A stretch of DNA of 64,000 nucleotides, from positions 33,880,241 through 33,944,240 of the forward strand of contig NC_083565.1 in the NCBI RefSeq assembly GCF_019925205.1, read 5' to 3'. This DNA comes from Metopolophium dirhodum (taxonomy: Eukaryota; Arthropoda; Insecta; Hemiptera; Aphididae). This document shows, piece after piece, positions 36,760 through 46,561 of this stretch. The notes under the pieces were generated by a model that did not search any database, was not told the DNA's origin, and saw only the letters and a program-made list of their open reading frames with translations. The translations under genes were made by a program, and so were the position numbers. Position 1 is the first letter of the stretch. Each line of letters opens with the position of its first letter.

Positions 36760-37205
36760 TCTATAGGGAATTCATGGAGGATCTCATGGTGGACAAAATT
36801 AAACACCGCTCCGTTTCTCCAGCCCGCCGGACCGATCCCGTCGATTCCCTATAGCGCGGCCAATCGCGTACCTTCGCAGCGGCGGCGGCGGCGGTCGGTT
36901 TTTAAACGTTTTCGAAAAATGTTTCGCTTTTTACGCTGTTTTTCAACTTTTAGACATTTTCACATATAGTTCGTTTCTTTTAAAAGCCGCGTGGTTTGTA
37001 CGCGATATCGGTCCATAGCCATCGCAATCAACGCCAGCGTAGGTCGTTATTATCGCTTTTCGTTTCGTCTTTTCAATTGCCGTTTGTGCTCTATTTGTTA
37101 AGTTTATTTCTTTTGAACCCCGTGAATACGCGGTTTGTACACTTAAAAATTCGCGTTCACGAAATGTCAGTCGGTCTTCGTTCCAACGCACAAGTGCACA
37201 ATTAA
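36760..37205. promoter_or_regulatory. GC-rich, promoter-like patch with a (CGG)n run
   Basis: An island of high GC in an AT-rich context includes CCCGCCGGACCGATCCCGTC, a CCAAT-containing GCGCGGCCAATCGCG and a (GGC)5 run near 36880-36894. The 82- and 69-codon frames on both strands here have no recognisable domain. The patch could be the start of a transcription unit, possibly an untranslated first exon of the zinc-finger gene, but nothing proves it. Confidence 0.35.
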
Positions 37206-37520
37206 TATATACTGTTTTTTTTTGTTTTGTTTTTTATTCAATACATATTGCATTATGTGATTGTAGACGTATTGTTTGGTCCTTAATAACGTAGCTGGTA
37301 TATTGCTTAACGTAAACACAATTAAATGTATTATTCAAGCATACATAATAACGGTCAGATAAGTGAATAAAATACAATTAAAGTTTAAACAGTGTGTAGA
37401 ATTATGATACATAGTAATTATATACGATTACATCGATGTATATCGGATATATTGGTTTACGTCGCTCCGTAGACACACAGCTTAATTGTTGAAGTTTTGA
37501 CCGTGATTTGCATCACAAAC

Positions 37521-37605
37521 TGTGGCTCGATAGGTTAGGCGTAGGTTCCCCAAACATAGTATGATAGGTAGGTCCGGGTTCGAAACCGTCGTAGCTCTGT
37601 TCGGG
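37521..37605 (+). repeat. tRNA-like SINE head (A and B boxes)
   Basis: The sequence TGGCTCGATAGGTTAGGC resembles an A box (TGGC..AG..GGTTAGGC), and about 45 bp later GGGTTCGAAACC resembles a B box. The spacing is as in tRNAs, but a clean cloverleaf with paired acceptor ends was not evident, so a tRNA-derived SINE head is more likely than a tRNA gene. Confidence 0.42.
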
Positions 37606-40480
37606 CGGCAACCGACTGTTCGTGTATTCAAAGGCACGGCCGCTCATAAATTGACTTTTTTGCATTTTTTTTCACGTTATAATTTCATAAATAATATAAT
37701 AATATACATGTTATTAGGAATTTAACACATATTATTTTCTTTAAATTGTCTTTATTTTTCGTAAGTAATTTCGAATGTTGTGTGATTGGGTTTTTGGAAA
37801 ATACTATTTTTTCTCTTCACTTAGGAAGCAGCTATACATACTAGACTTATTTTCTGCAGCACATTGTTCGCTATCCGACTAAGTCGGATAGCCAACCTAG
37901 CTGACGAACTTTAAAGTTAATAGATTTTGACTTGATATGACTGACTTTCTAGACACTCCAACACGGTTTCGACTTTACACTTTTTACATAAGAAAAAGCA
38001 CCGGACATGTGACGGCACATACCTACCATTCTATCCGCAGTAGACGGATTGCTCATTTTGATTTCGTCTTAGACGGTGCTGACTGACTTGCTTACCTAAC
38101 CTAACCTAACCTAACCTAACGAAACCCACCGATCTATCTCGTACGAGAGTAGCCGGCGGCGGGGGACCGTCAGCCTGGCGCCAGGGCGCCCTGACGTAAC
38201 CCGTCGGAGGGATGTTTCCGCGTCACCCAAAGGCGTGAAGGAGCCGTCCTCGAGACATATGGCTAATGGTGTAAAAACCCCCGAGGTGCTGGTCTTATAA
38301 CTCCCCGTCACACAGTGGTTAGTAATGACTTGCTTAACACTTAAACATGCAGGTTTTTTTTTTTTTTTTTGATATAATTATATATACATTACAGGTACAT
38401 GTTTATATGTATTGTATTGGTTAATATAATATTATGTATCTATATGTTATTTTTTTTATGAATTATAATAAATAGGTACAATATATTATAATTGTTTGTA
38501 TTTATATTGTATAGTTATAGTATTTTTCGTAAATTATTTCTTAAGTTGTGTAATAGGGTTTTCACTTATAGCCGCCCAACGTCGGGTCTGCAATCCACCG
38601 CAGGTGGATTGCCTACTTGATATGCTGTAGCACATTGTCCGCGATCCGACGAATTCGGATTGCCTGCGGCCGCCCGTAAATTGACTTTTTTGCATTTTTT
38701 TTCACGTTATATTTCATAAATAATATAATAATATACATGTTAATTTTACATTTTATGACTGTATATTATATAATATTATATTATTATATACTATATTATT
38801 AGGAATTTAACACATATTATTTTCTTTTTGACATTGTTATTATATCATACTAATTTGTTTTATTTTTCGTAAGTCATTTCGAATGTTGTATGATTGGGTT
38901 TTTGGAAAATACTATTTTTTCTCTTCACTTATAGCAGCTATACATACTAGACTTATTTTCTGCAGCACATTGTTCGCTATCCGACTAAGTCGGATAGCCT
39001 ACCTAGCTGACGAACTTTAAAGTTAATAGATTTTGACTTAATAGATTTTGACTTAATATGACTGACTTTCTAGACACTCCAACACGGTTTTCGACTTTAC
39101 ACTTTTTACATAAGAAAAACTACCGGACATGCAACGGCACATACCTACCATTCAATCCGCCGTAGACGAATTGCTCATTTTGGTTTCGTCTTAGACGGTG
39201 ATGACTGCCTTCCTTAACACTTAAACATGCAGGTTTTTGCATTTTTTTTTTTTTTTGATATAATTATATATACATTACAGGTACATGTTTATATGTATTG
39301 TATTGGTTAATATAATATTATGTATCTATAAGTTATTTTTTTTATGAATTATAATAAATAGGTACAATATATTATAGTTATAGTTTGTATTTTTCCTAAA
39401 TTATTTCGTAAGTTGTATGATAGGGTTTTCACTTATAGCCGCCCAACGTCAGGTCTGCAATCCACCGCAGGTGGATTGCCTACTTGATATGCTGTAGCAC
39501 ATTGTCCGCGATCCGACGAATTCGGATTGCCTACCTAGTTGGCTAATTGGATGTTAATCGATTTTGACTTGAGATGACTGACTTGCTAGACAATCCAACT
39601 CGGGTTTTGACTTTACACTTTTTACATAAGAAAGAGCCACCGGACATGCCACTCTATCCGCTGCAGGTGGATTGCTTATTTTTGTTTTGTCTTAGATGGG
39701 TAATGACTGATTTGCTGGACACTCTAACATGCAGATTTTCGAATTAACATTTTCTTACACGTACAAAAAAAGCACCGGACATACGCTGGGGGGTAGTATC
39801 ATCATTGAATTGCCGGTTTTCATGGGTCATGGGAGATTTCTAGACACTGAATCTTGACTTTCAAACGTTCCCACCTTCGAAACGAGACCGCCAAAGAGCC
39901 AGGCCATATCAGAAATTCTTATCACCTTCTAATGTGTAAGTGCGACATTTATAATTCGAATGTGTCTCCAAAATCGGTACTCACTTACAACTAACATGGT
40001 CAAGGGGTCTAACTATTTTTTCGTTTATTCACCTATCTACGCAACTAACGGGGTCCGCAATCCACCGCAGGTGGATTGCATACCTGGTGATATACGCTTC
40101 GCATATAGTCCGCGATCCGACGCAGTCGGATCGCCTACCTATGTGATTTTATAACTGATAGCTAGACATTGATAAACCTATCGACTCTACACTTTTTAAC
40201 AATGTTAACAACCAAAAGCAGCGGAGAAATGGGAGATGATCCTGGAGATCGTATCCAGCCTATCCATTTACAACGTTCGTGACGGATTGCTAGACGCTCA
40301 AACTTTTAAACATTCCCGCCAAAGCGCCAAGCCTTATCTCCAATCCATATCACTAATCCTTATCAGAAATCCTAAACTTTCGTCTTACAGCTTTTGTGAC
40401 TTTTATAATTCCAACGACATTGTCTCCAAAATTGGTACCCACTCTCAGCGAGTCCAACTTTCCCAGAGTTTCACTTAGAG
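37606..40480. repeat. Repeat array with paired short palindromes
   Basis: This region is built from diverged units of about 0.8-1.1 kb (for example 37640-38670 and 38675-39535, then shorter, more diverged units to about 40480). Long shared words include AAATTGACTTTTTTGCATT, AGGTACATGTTTATATGTAT and GGGTTTTCACTTATAGCCGCC. Within the units sit near-perfect 23-bp palindromes at 37870-37892, 38590-38612, 38641-38663, 38976-38998, 39457-39479, 39508-39530, 40057-40079 and 40112-40134. The pairs start 51-55 bp apart, with a shorter stem-loop-like word between them. No protein is recognised; the 80-codon frame at 40236-40478 is not kept in the homologous segment at 39800-40010. Confidence 0.8.
38094..38325 (-). 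mobile_element. Retroposon with (TTAGG)n tail, 232 bp
   Basis: An insertion in the first unit of the palindrome array is flanked by the exact 10-bp duplication TGACTTGCTT (38084-38093 and 38326-38335). The corresponding site in the second unit (about 39207-39216) is uninterrupted. On the minus strand the element ends in about five copies of TTAGG, the insect telomeric repeat. Its body is GC-rich, with a 66-codon open frame of no known domain. A truncated relative lies at 1750-1842. It is probably the 3' part of a non-LTR element or a SINE. Confidence 0.85.
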
Positions 40481-40484
40481 CTAG

Positions 40485-40598
40485 TTTCAATATATTTTCT
40501 ATATGATTGCTCTTACAATAACATACTTACAAATCTTCAAATTTCAATATATTTTCTATATGATTGCTCTTACGATAACATACTTACAAATCTTCAAA
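40485..40598. repeat. Two-copy tandem repeat, 57-bp period
   Basis: The unit TTTCAATATATTTTCTATAT... occurs twice in a row (starts 40485 and 40542) with only one or two differences, which suggests a recent duplication. Confidence 0.9.
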
Positions 40599-40951
40599 CA
40601 TGAAATAAAATACAATTGTTTAAAACTAATTTACTAAAGCTAATTTTACAATTATTGTTTTACATTGAGAAATTAATCTTTAAGTATACAAAATGTTAAC
40701 TTAATCTTAAACAAAAAATCGTTTACCTACACAAGTACATATTGAATATTGATATTATTAAAAATAAATAGGTAGTGGTTCAATGTAGTAATACAAAGTG
40801 AAAATTAGATAACGTTTTCCACTACACCGCACTGACTGCGACAGTGCATATTTTTATGTTCCATCGGCAAAATTAATTAGCACTGAGTGGACCTTTTTAT
40901 GTTTCACCTCGATGCCCTCGCCTGTTTTTTGCACTCTGTTCAGTGATAATT
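40599..40951. other. Intergenic sequence upstream of the zinc-finger gene
   Basis: No element or exon was recognised. Confidence 0.35.
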
Positions 40952-40996
40952 GCACGAGCTCCTGGAGCTCGTGCGCCTTATCATTATCATGATAAG
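40952..40996. repeat. Two adjacent palindromes upstream of the zinc-finger gene
   Basis: The first palindrome is 23 bp with 11-bp perfect arms (GCACGAGCTCC) around a single T. Two bases later comes an 8-bp-arm palindrome (CTTATCAT, loop TATC, complement). Both are perfect. The first has the same 23-bp length and GC...GC borders as the palindromes at 37.8-40.1 kb, but a different sequence. Confidence 0.85.
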
Positions 40997-41175
40997 TACC
41001 AAAGTACTCGTCAAATATTTTATTATTTTTATAGATCGGTGATAAGAGTTGATTTTGTGTTTCATCTACACTTGCAACAGACTGAACCCAGGACGATTAT
41101 CTGTGACTTATAATATTAGTGCAACCTATGTGCAACAAAGTAAAATTTAGACAGTGACATTAGTATAATTAGTAT

Positions 41176-41713
41176 TGTTGCGTGTACCAGTCTTACTGGA
41201 GATGGTGACAGGATAGGATGGTAGAAGCGTCAAATGATCAAAAATTTGTAGTTCGATGTATTATTTATTAAAATTGTAAAAAGACAAGTTAAATTTACAC
41301 TGGTTAGCTATTCAAATTAACTACAAATACTAGTGTCTTAGAAAATAAGCAATTGCTCGAATATTCTCCAAGTTCGAAATACGCCGTTAACGAAAATAAT
41401 CTAAGTCCAAAGAGAAATAGTGATTACCAAAATCGAAGAGGTACAGGAGTGCGTACGTACGGTGGCAATATCACGTCTTTCACGTCTGAATAATGGGCTG
41501 CTTCCAGGGCTCCTATATAGTCCTATCTAGATTTAATAAAGAGAGGGGTCTTTACTAGATCCCTGTTGGACTGCGTCGTTGATTCTCACAGTCCACAGGG
41601 CCTGTCAGTCAAAAGTGGACAATTAGTGACTATTTCGTAGTGCGAACACTGACCTATGACTCAGGGTTGCAGATGTGCCTTTGGTCGATTCAGGGTACCG
41701 TTATAATAAGTCA
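41176..41713 (+). mobile_element. Probable solo LTR, 538 bp, just upstream of the zinc-finger gene
   Basis: The sequence starts TGTTGCGTGTACC and ends ATAATAAGTCA (TG...CA) and is flanked by GTAT on both sides (41172-41175 and 41714-41717). The length is close to that of the solo LTR at 33810. A TATA-like CCTATATAGTCC and an AATAAA-like signal lie near 41511-41540. A 4-bp match could be chance, so this is less certain than the 33810 copy. Confidence 0.55.
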
Positions 41714-41906
41714 GTATACCCACAAAGCTGTAAAATATTAAATACTGAGTCATTATCAGATTTTAAATACATCTCAGTGTATTAATTTCTTTTATGGCTG
41801 TCTAAAGAAAAATTGTACAAAACAATAGGTGATAGTGCACATCCTATCACAATTAAATGACAGGTTTGACATAAAAAGTACCAATTGTAATGGTTTATGT
41901 TCACAG

Positions 41907-41984
41907 TAACCGAAAAACAATAAAGAGGACAATCAGTATGGAACCGTTAAGAACAGATATTAGTGACTGCTCAATAAATTCAAA
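41907..41984 (+). CDS. C2H2 zinc-finger protein, first coding exon
   Basis: An acceptor-like TTTATGTTCACAG ends at 41906. The first ATG (41938-41940) opens 15 codons (MEPLRTDISDCSINS) plus two bases before a good donor (AA|GTGAGT at 41985). An untranslated exon should lie upstream, perhaps near the palindromes or the GC-rich patch. The phase fits exon 42162-42299. Confidence 0.65.
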
Positions 41985-42161
41985 GTGAGTAAATACATAT
42001 ACATAAATACATAATTAGTGTAGCAATACAAAATATAATTTTAACCTACATTTTAAATAATAAAACCAGGTGTTTTAATAATGTATGTATTATTCAATTT
42101 GTACATAGTATCTAATTTATACATTTTTTATCTACCTAATAATAAAAATTCATTTTTTTAG

Positions 42162-42299
42162 GCATGATCAAGCATTTAATAGAATAATTAAGCAAGAAAA
42201 TATTATTGTCACTGATGATCAAGCATTTGATGGAGTTATTAAACAGGAATATTTTGATCAAACAGAACACAGCAATGATAGTCACTTATTAAAAATTGG
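42162..42299 (+). CDS. C2H2 zinc-finger protein, second coding exon (acidic)
   Basis: This 138-bp exon is flanked by TTTTTTTAG and GG|GTAAGA. It encodes an acidic, glutamine- and aspartate-rich segment with an internal near-repeat (HDQAFNRIIKQEN / DDQAFDGVIKQEY). The KQE-type motifs are common in linker regions of insect zinc-finger proteins and are often SUMO-site-like (IKQE), which would suit a nuclear regulator. It takes one base to finish the codon from the previous exon and leaves two bases for the next. Confidence 0.72.
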
Positions 42300-43197
42300 G
42301 TAAGAATTTACTTTACCTCTTAGTTTCTATGATAAGCTATGATAACAAACATTTTTTGTTTTATTATAAATAAAGAACTATAGTTCTTTACTATAATTAT
42401 AGCCAGTTTTTGTGTCAAGGACTATAGTATAGTATAATTATACCTTCATGTATAGTCTCAGTGTTTATTTGTCGTAATAATGTAATACAATTAAAAATAT
42501 TTGTGTGTACCACCATAAATTTATTCATCTAACAAAAACATGGTGTACATTAGCTATAGACATTAATTATAAGTGCATCTGTGACACATCGTCTTTACTC
42601 AATATTAGGATAAGCTGACCCACACCAGCTCGTGGATGCACAGCTTCACAGAAAAACCCATATATTTATAATAAGTCACTTTTAAATACTGTGAACTACC
42701 CCTTCAACAATCTAATCAGTATGTTAACTGTTTAGGTACTATTTAGTGTTTACTGTGTCTAGTAATATTTAAAATTATTAATTTAAAAATAGAATAATAT
42801 AAATTGTGTAAAAAAAATAATTGGGACAATGTCCAAGTTAACCTTATTGGGCACTAATTGATCCATACTCAACTAGAAATTTAAGTCTGAGCATGCCTAT
42901 TATTAAATACCTATGTTTAACAAAATAATATTCAGTGATCATTTTTTTAAATAAAAATATTTTTCAACCGTACATTTTATTAGATATAACTTTTATTATA
43001 TTTGACAATAGAATAAGATAGAAAATTATAACGGCGATTGTAAACTGCGTCCAAGGTACAGGTAAACACAAAATCACACATGTAAACTGCACTTGAGTTT
43101 TTAACAAGTGTAAAAAGGTAACATGTAAACTTCGCCCGGGTAAAAATTTAAAAATTAAAGAGCTATATTTTTGCAAAAGTTAATAAAATTACAATTT

Positions 43198-43439
43198 CTT
43201 ATTTATACTTGGTTCATTACAGCCATATTATAATATGAATAGTTAATGAAGTTAAATAAAAAATAAAAAAAAATATATAATTTTAAAAAGTACAATATTA
43301 GGACAAATAATAACATCTCTTATTTGTACTTGGTTCATTACAGCCATATTATAATATGAATAGTTAATGAAATTAAATTAAAAATGAAAAAAAATATATA
43401 ATTTTAAAAAGTACAATATTAGGACTAATAATAACATAT
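43198..43439. repeat. Two-copy tandem repeat, 121-bp period
   Basis: The unit CTTATTTRTACTTGGTTCAT... occurs twice (starts 43198 and 43319) with about ten differences, including small indels in A runs. Confidence 0.9.
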
Positions 43440-43494
43440 TGTTGATACATACTCATCAATTGGAGTTTGGCCACTATTATATTTATTTATTATA

Positions 43495-44116
43495 TTTCGT
43501 AATTTTTCGCGTTTTTTTTGGTTTTAGAATTTTGGTATTTAAAGGGTTGATTAATACTATTTAATTTAATACACGTTTCTATTTGAATTTCTTTTAATTT
43601 TTCTATAAACATGAAAATATTTAAATGAGTTGTATAAAAGCTAGAATTAAAGTGAGAATGAAATGACTCGCATGCATTGGTGGTTAAAGTTGGCTCTGCT
43701 GATTATCGAGTCCATATTTCAGGTGTATACTGAACTTCTTCACTTATATATACAATATACATCTACCAAATAATCAGCAAATCGTGTCACTCTCTTGTCG
43801 TCAGGCTTTGATTCCATTAAGTAATTAACAAAATATTCAGATGGTGCATAATCTTTGGTTGCCTTGAGTTTCGCAATACCAGTCAAGAATTGTTCTGAAA
43901 GTTTTGGTCACTTAATGATTCATGGCTATGGTTTATATTTTGTTCAGTGATTCTATTGTCATCACTTACTGTTTTTAAAAATGCTGTGCAAGTTTTGAGT
44001 GTACATCGCCACTTAAACTCACCTGAACTTAGAGGCCGATTTATTTTACAAAATTTAAATTTTGAAATTATTTTCAAGCTCTTTTTGCGCTGTGATACGA
44101 ATTGTTCGGCCATCAT
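43495..44116 (-). pseudogene. FLYWCH/MULE protein with internal deletion
   Basis: The minus-strand frame from ATG 44114-44116 encodes a FLYWCH finger (KFKFCKI, KWRCTLKTCTAFLKT, NINHSHE) and stops at 43883. The following sequence, in shifting frames, reads like the C-terminal part of FLYWCH-MULE proteins (ATKDYAPSEYFVNYL, VTRFADYLVDVY, then SAEPTLTTNACESFHSHFN and FMFIEKLKEIQ). The central catalytic transposase domain expected between them is absent, so the copy has a deletion as well as stops. It probably derives from a non-autonomous or collapsed MULE. Confidence 0.72.
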
Positions 44117-45399
44117 GACTTCACTGATTAAAGTGAATACGATAGGTACTAGCAGACCTATGCCGGATGTAGTGATAATTATCTATTATCGTATACCTCA
44201 ATAGTTATTCGATAACGTATTGGTATTTTTATACATTTTGATCGAAAAAAAAAAAAACAATCATAGATTTACTTTAATAAGTTAAGAGTTTTGTATAATT
44301 TACAAACGAGGCGCAACTTACATTATACCTTTTTAACAAAAATAACGATTTGGGCACAGTTTACAAAAAAAAAGGTCATTTGGGCACAGTTTACGTATGC
44401 CCAATTATAATAATACAATTTGGGGGTTTGATATTTAACTACTTCCTCAACTACATCAAGCGACACCTCTGTACTGTCATCAGTAGAGGGGGGAATTATT
44501 TTCTAATTCATATATTTTTGAGACTATGCAGTCAGACAAAGGTTTGAAATCATTACAAATCGTGAAATGTTTAAATCGATAACTGTCATTATTTTTGAAT
44601 CGGTATTTGAAAATATTTCACAATAAAATAATATTAGATTATAATATATGGATTAATATTATGGTTTTTGATTTTTTTATGTTTATTCGTGCTGTTTGTC
44701 TACTGTTTGGATCCATGATATTTACAATTTATTGCTTCGTCCATTAACCATATTAAAATTAATATTTAGTTATAAATACAATTTATTTAAAATTAAATTT
44801 GATATTTGCTACTTTTGTCATTTTTATAATTTAAACAACAATTTTAAAATGATGTATTGTAGGTTTATTGTTAAAAATGTTACATGATGACACTTGATTT
44901 TAGAATTCTTGTCCGAAGCTTGTTACCAATATGAGCTGCATCTTGTAAATAAATTATTTTTGGTTAAGCATCTACTACAATGGATTCAATTTGCATTGCA
45001 TGAGATTTTATGTCGTGTTAGAACAGACTCATTAAAACAGAAAATAAAAAAAATTAATATTTATTAAGCTAAACTATAAAAAATCAATTTTAATTTTATT
45101 TTGTGGTAGCAGCACATGGTAGCAGCTGAACTATTTACACATTGTTTGGCCCTAATGCACCAAACATGTAGGTAATTTACGCTTGTATTAAGTACACTCA
45201 TGTAACACTAGATTTAAAGATACATTCAATGCAGAAAACAATAATAAAACAATTCTCCCGGTAATATTTTAATGTCCTTGGGGAATAGTTTAAATATTGA
45301 TATTTTTAATTTTAAAAAGCGGGTAAATAAATATGGTCTGCTGTCCATTAGGTGTCTAGAGCAGCGTTTCTTAAAATGTCTTAAACTGGGTTTCCGCGG

Positions 45400-45502
45400 A
45401 CATTAGATTTTTAACTACCAATAATGGAAACAATGTTTTTGGAAGTGGAAAGACTTATGCTTCTAAATTAATACAATCACCAACATGGCTCGAACATAGC
45501 TA
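45400..45502 (+). pseudogene. Polinton-type packaging ATPase fragment (P-loop)
   Basis: A plus-strand frame contains the Walker A motif FGSGKTYAS about ten residues after its start, followed by LIQSPTWLEH and a stop at 45500-45502. A P-loop directly followed by a P-x-WL motif is what is seen in FtsK/HerA-like packaging ATPases of Polinton/Maverick elements. Only this N-terminal fragment remains. The call is supported mainly by the neighbouring Polinton-type genes; alone it would be weak. Confidence 0.45.
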
Positions 45503-45767
45503 ATGAATTAATAATTACAACAGCTACTCTTCGTCCGTCACATATATATTCTTGAAATTGGTGTTGTTAAAGATTTAGGAAATTTAAAATATGTAGACTT
45601 GCCATGCATTATTCTGATATGATGGAGCATTTACAATACAATTTTCTAGATAATATTAAGGTAGTTGTTGAAATATTTTTTATAATTTTTTTAATAGAAC
45701 AAATTCCATTAAAAATCATATTATTTTATTTTTAAATACATTTGTTATAGTTTTTAATTAATTCTAA

Positions 45768-46057
45768 ACACAAAATATGTCCACATAATAATTATAGGTG
45801 GATCATTATAATCTTTAAATTTGATATTGTTATAATAAAGATTATCATCACCTAAATAATGTACAAGTTATTTAGGAGGAGAACTCGTATCAAATGAATT
45901 CAAATATATTTTTTTATTTTATTTTTTCCTTGCAACTAAATTTGAACCGTTTTGAGTAAAAATATTTAAATTTAATATTCAAAATTCATTAAACCAAGTT
46001 TCTATAGGTAATTTATCTTTCATGAAACAACCTCTGAAGTTTTTTATATTATTCCCT
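45768..46057 (-). pseudogene. Polinton-type adenain-like cysteine protease, degenerate
   Basis: The minus strand contains, in order and in more than one frame, NFRGCFMKDKLP, then ILNLNIFTQNGSN where the family has the histidine active-site block, then SPPKxLVHYLGDDN and finally a CGH-type block near 45785 that corresponds to the catalytic cysteine. This order matches the Ulp1/adenovirus-type protease of Polinton/Maverick elements, which processes capsid proteins. The His residue of the active site appears to be lost, and stops and frame changes are present, so it is inactive. Confidence 0.6.
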
Positions 46058-46265
46058 AATTGTATTACTTCAAAATTTCTTACGACTCAATATTTGTATT
46101 TTTTTTTACTCTAGAAAGTTTTATAACAATCGGGACAATTTTTAATGTTTTTTTTTAAAATGTTGTTATTCCAAAATTATTCATTTCTTTGACTTTCAGT
46201 TTTTTTTTTTATTATGATTTTTCTTTAATCCATAACCTTGTAATGTTTGAATAATTTTTTTCCAT

Positions 46266-46402
46266 TTATCCTTTATTATGTTTTTCTGTTTCTTCTTCTA
46301 CTGCTTTTTTGTGTTTATAATTATTAACAGTGTAGACAGTTGCACTTACACCTCCAACTAACTCAACAGGTGCACCTGTCCCTGCCAAAATGAATGGTAA
46401 AA
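46266..46402 (-). pseudogene. Polinton-type small hydrophobic protein fragment
   Basis: The frame (stop 46266-46268) encodes a hydrophobic Gly-rich stretch (LPFILAGTGAP, VGGVSATVYTVNN) followed by a charged tail (HKKAVEEETEKHN). Short proteins of this make-up (membrane-like helix, then a Lys/Glu coiled tail) occur next to the protease in Polinton-type elements of insects. The function is unknown. The common repeat inserted about 160 bp upstream of it on this strand. Confidence 0.45.
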
Positions 46403-46561
46403 ATTCACTTTTTTATCTTTAATTTGTGTATTTCGAATCTCTAACCTTACTCCAGATTATTTTAGCGTTTTTTTTTTAATTCATCTATTTGAATTTGATC
46501 TAAACAATAAATATTTTCTGCTTTATATATTTTATTATTTTCAAGTTAAAATGTCACATTA

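Noticed and set aside
40236..40478. 80-codon open frame in the palindrome array
   Set aside because: The homologous stretch at 39.8-40.0 kb does not keep the frame.
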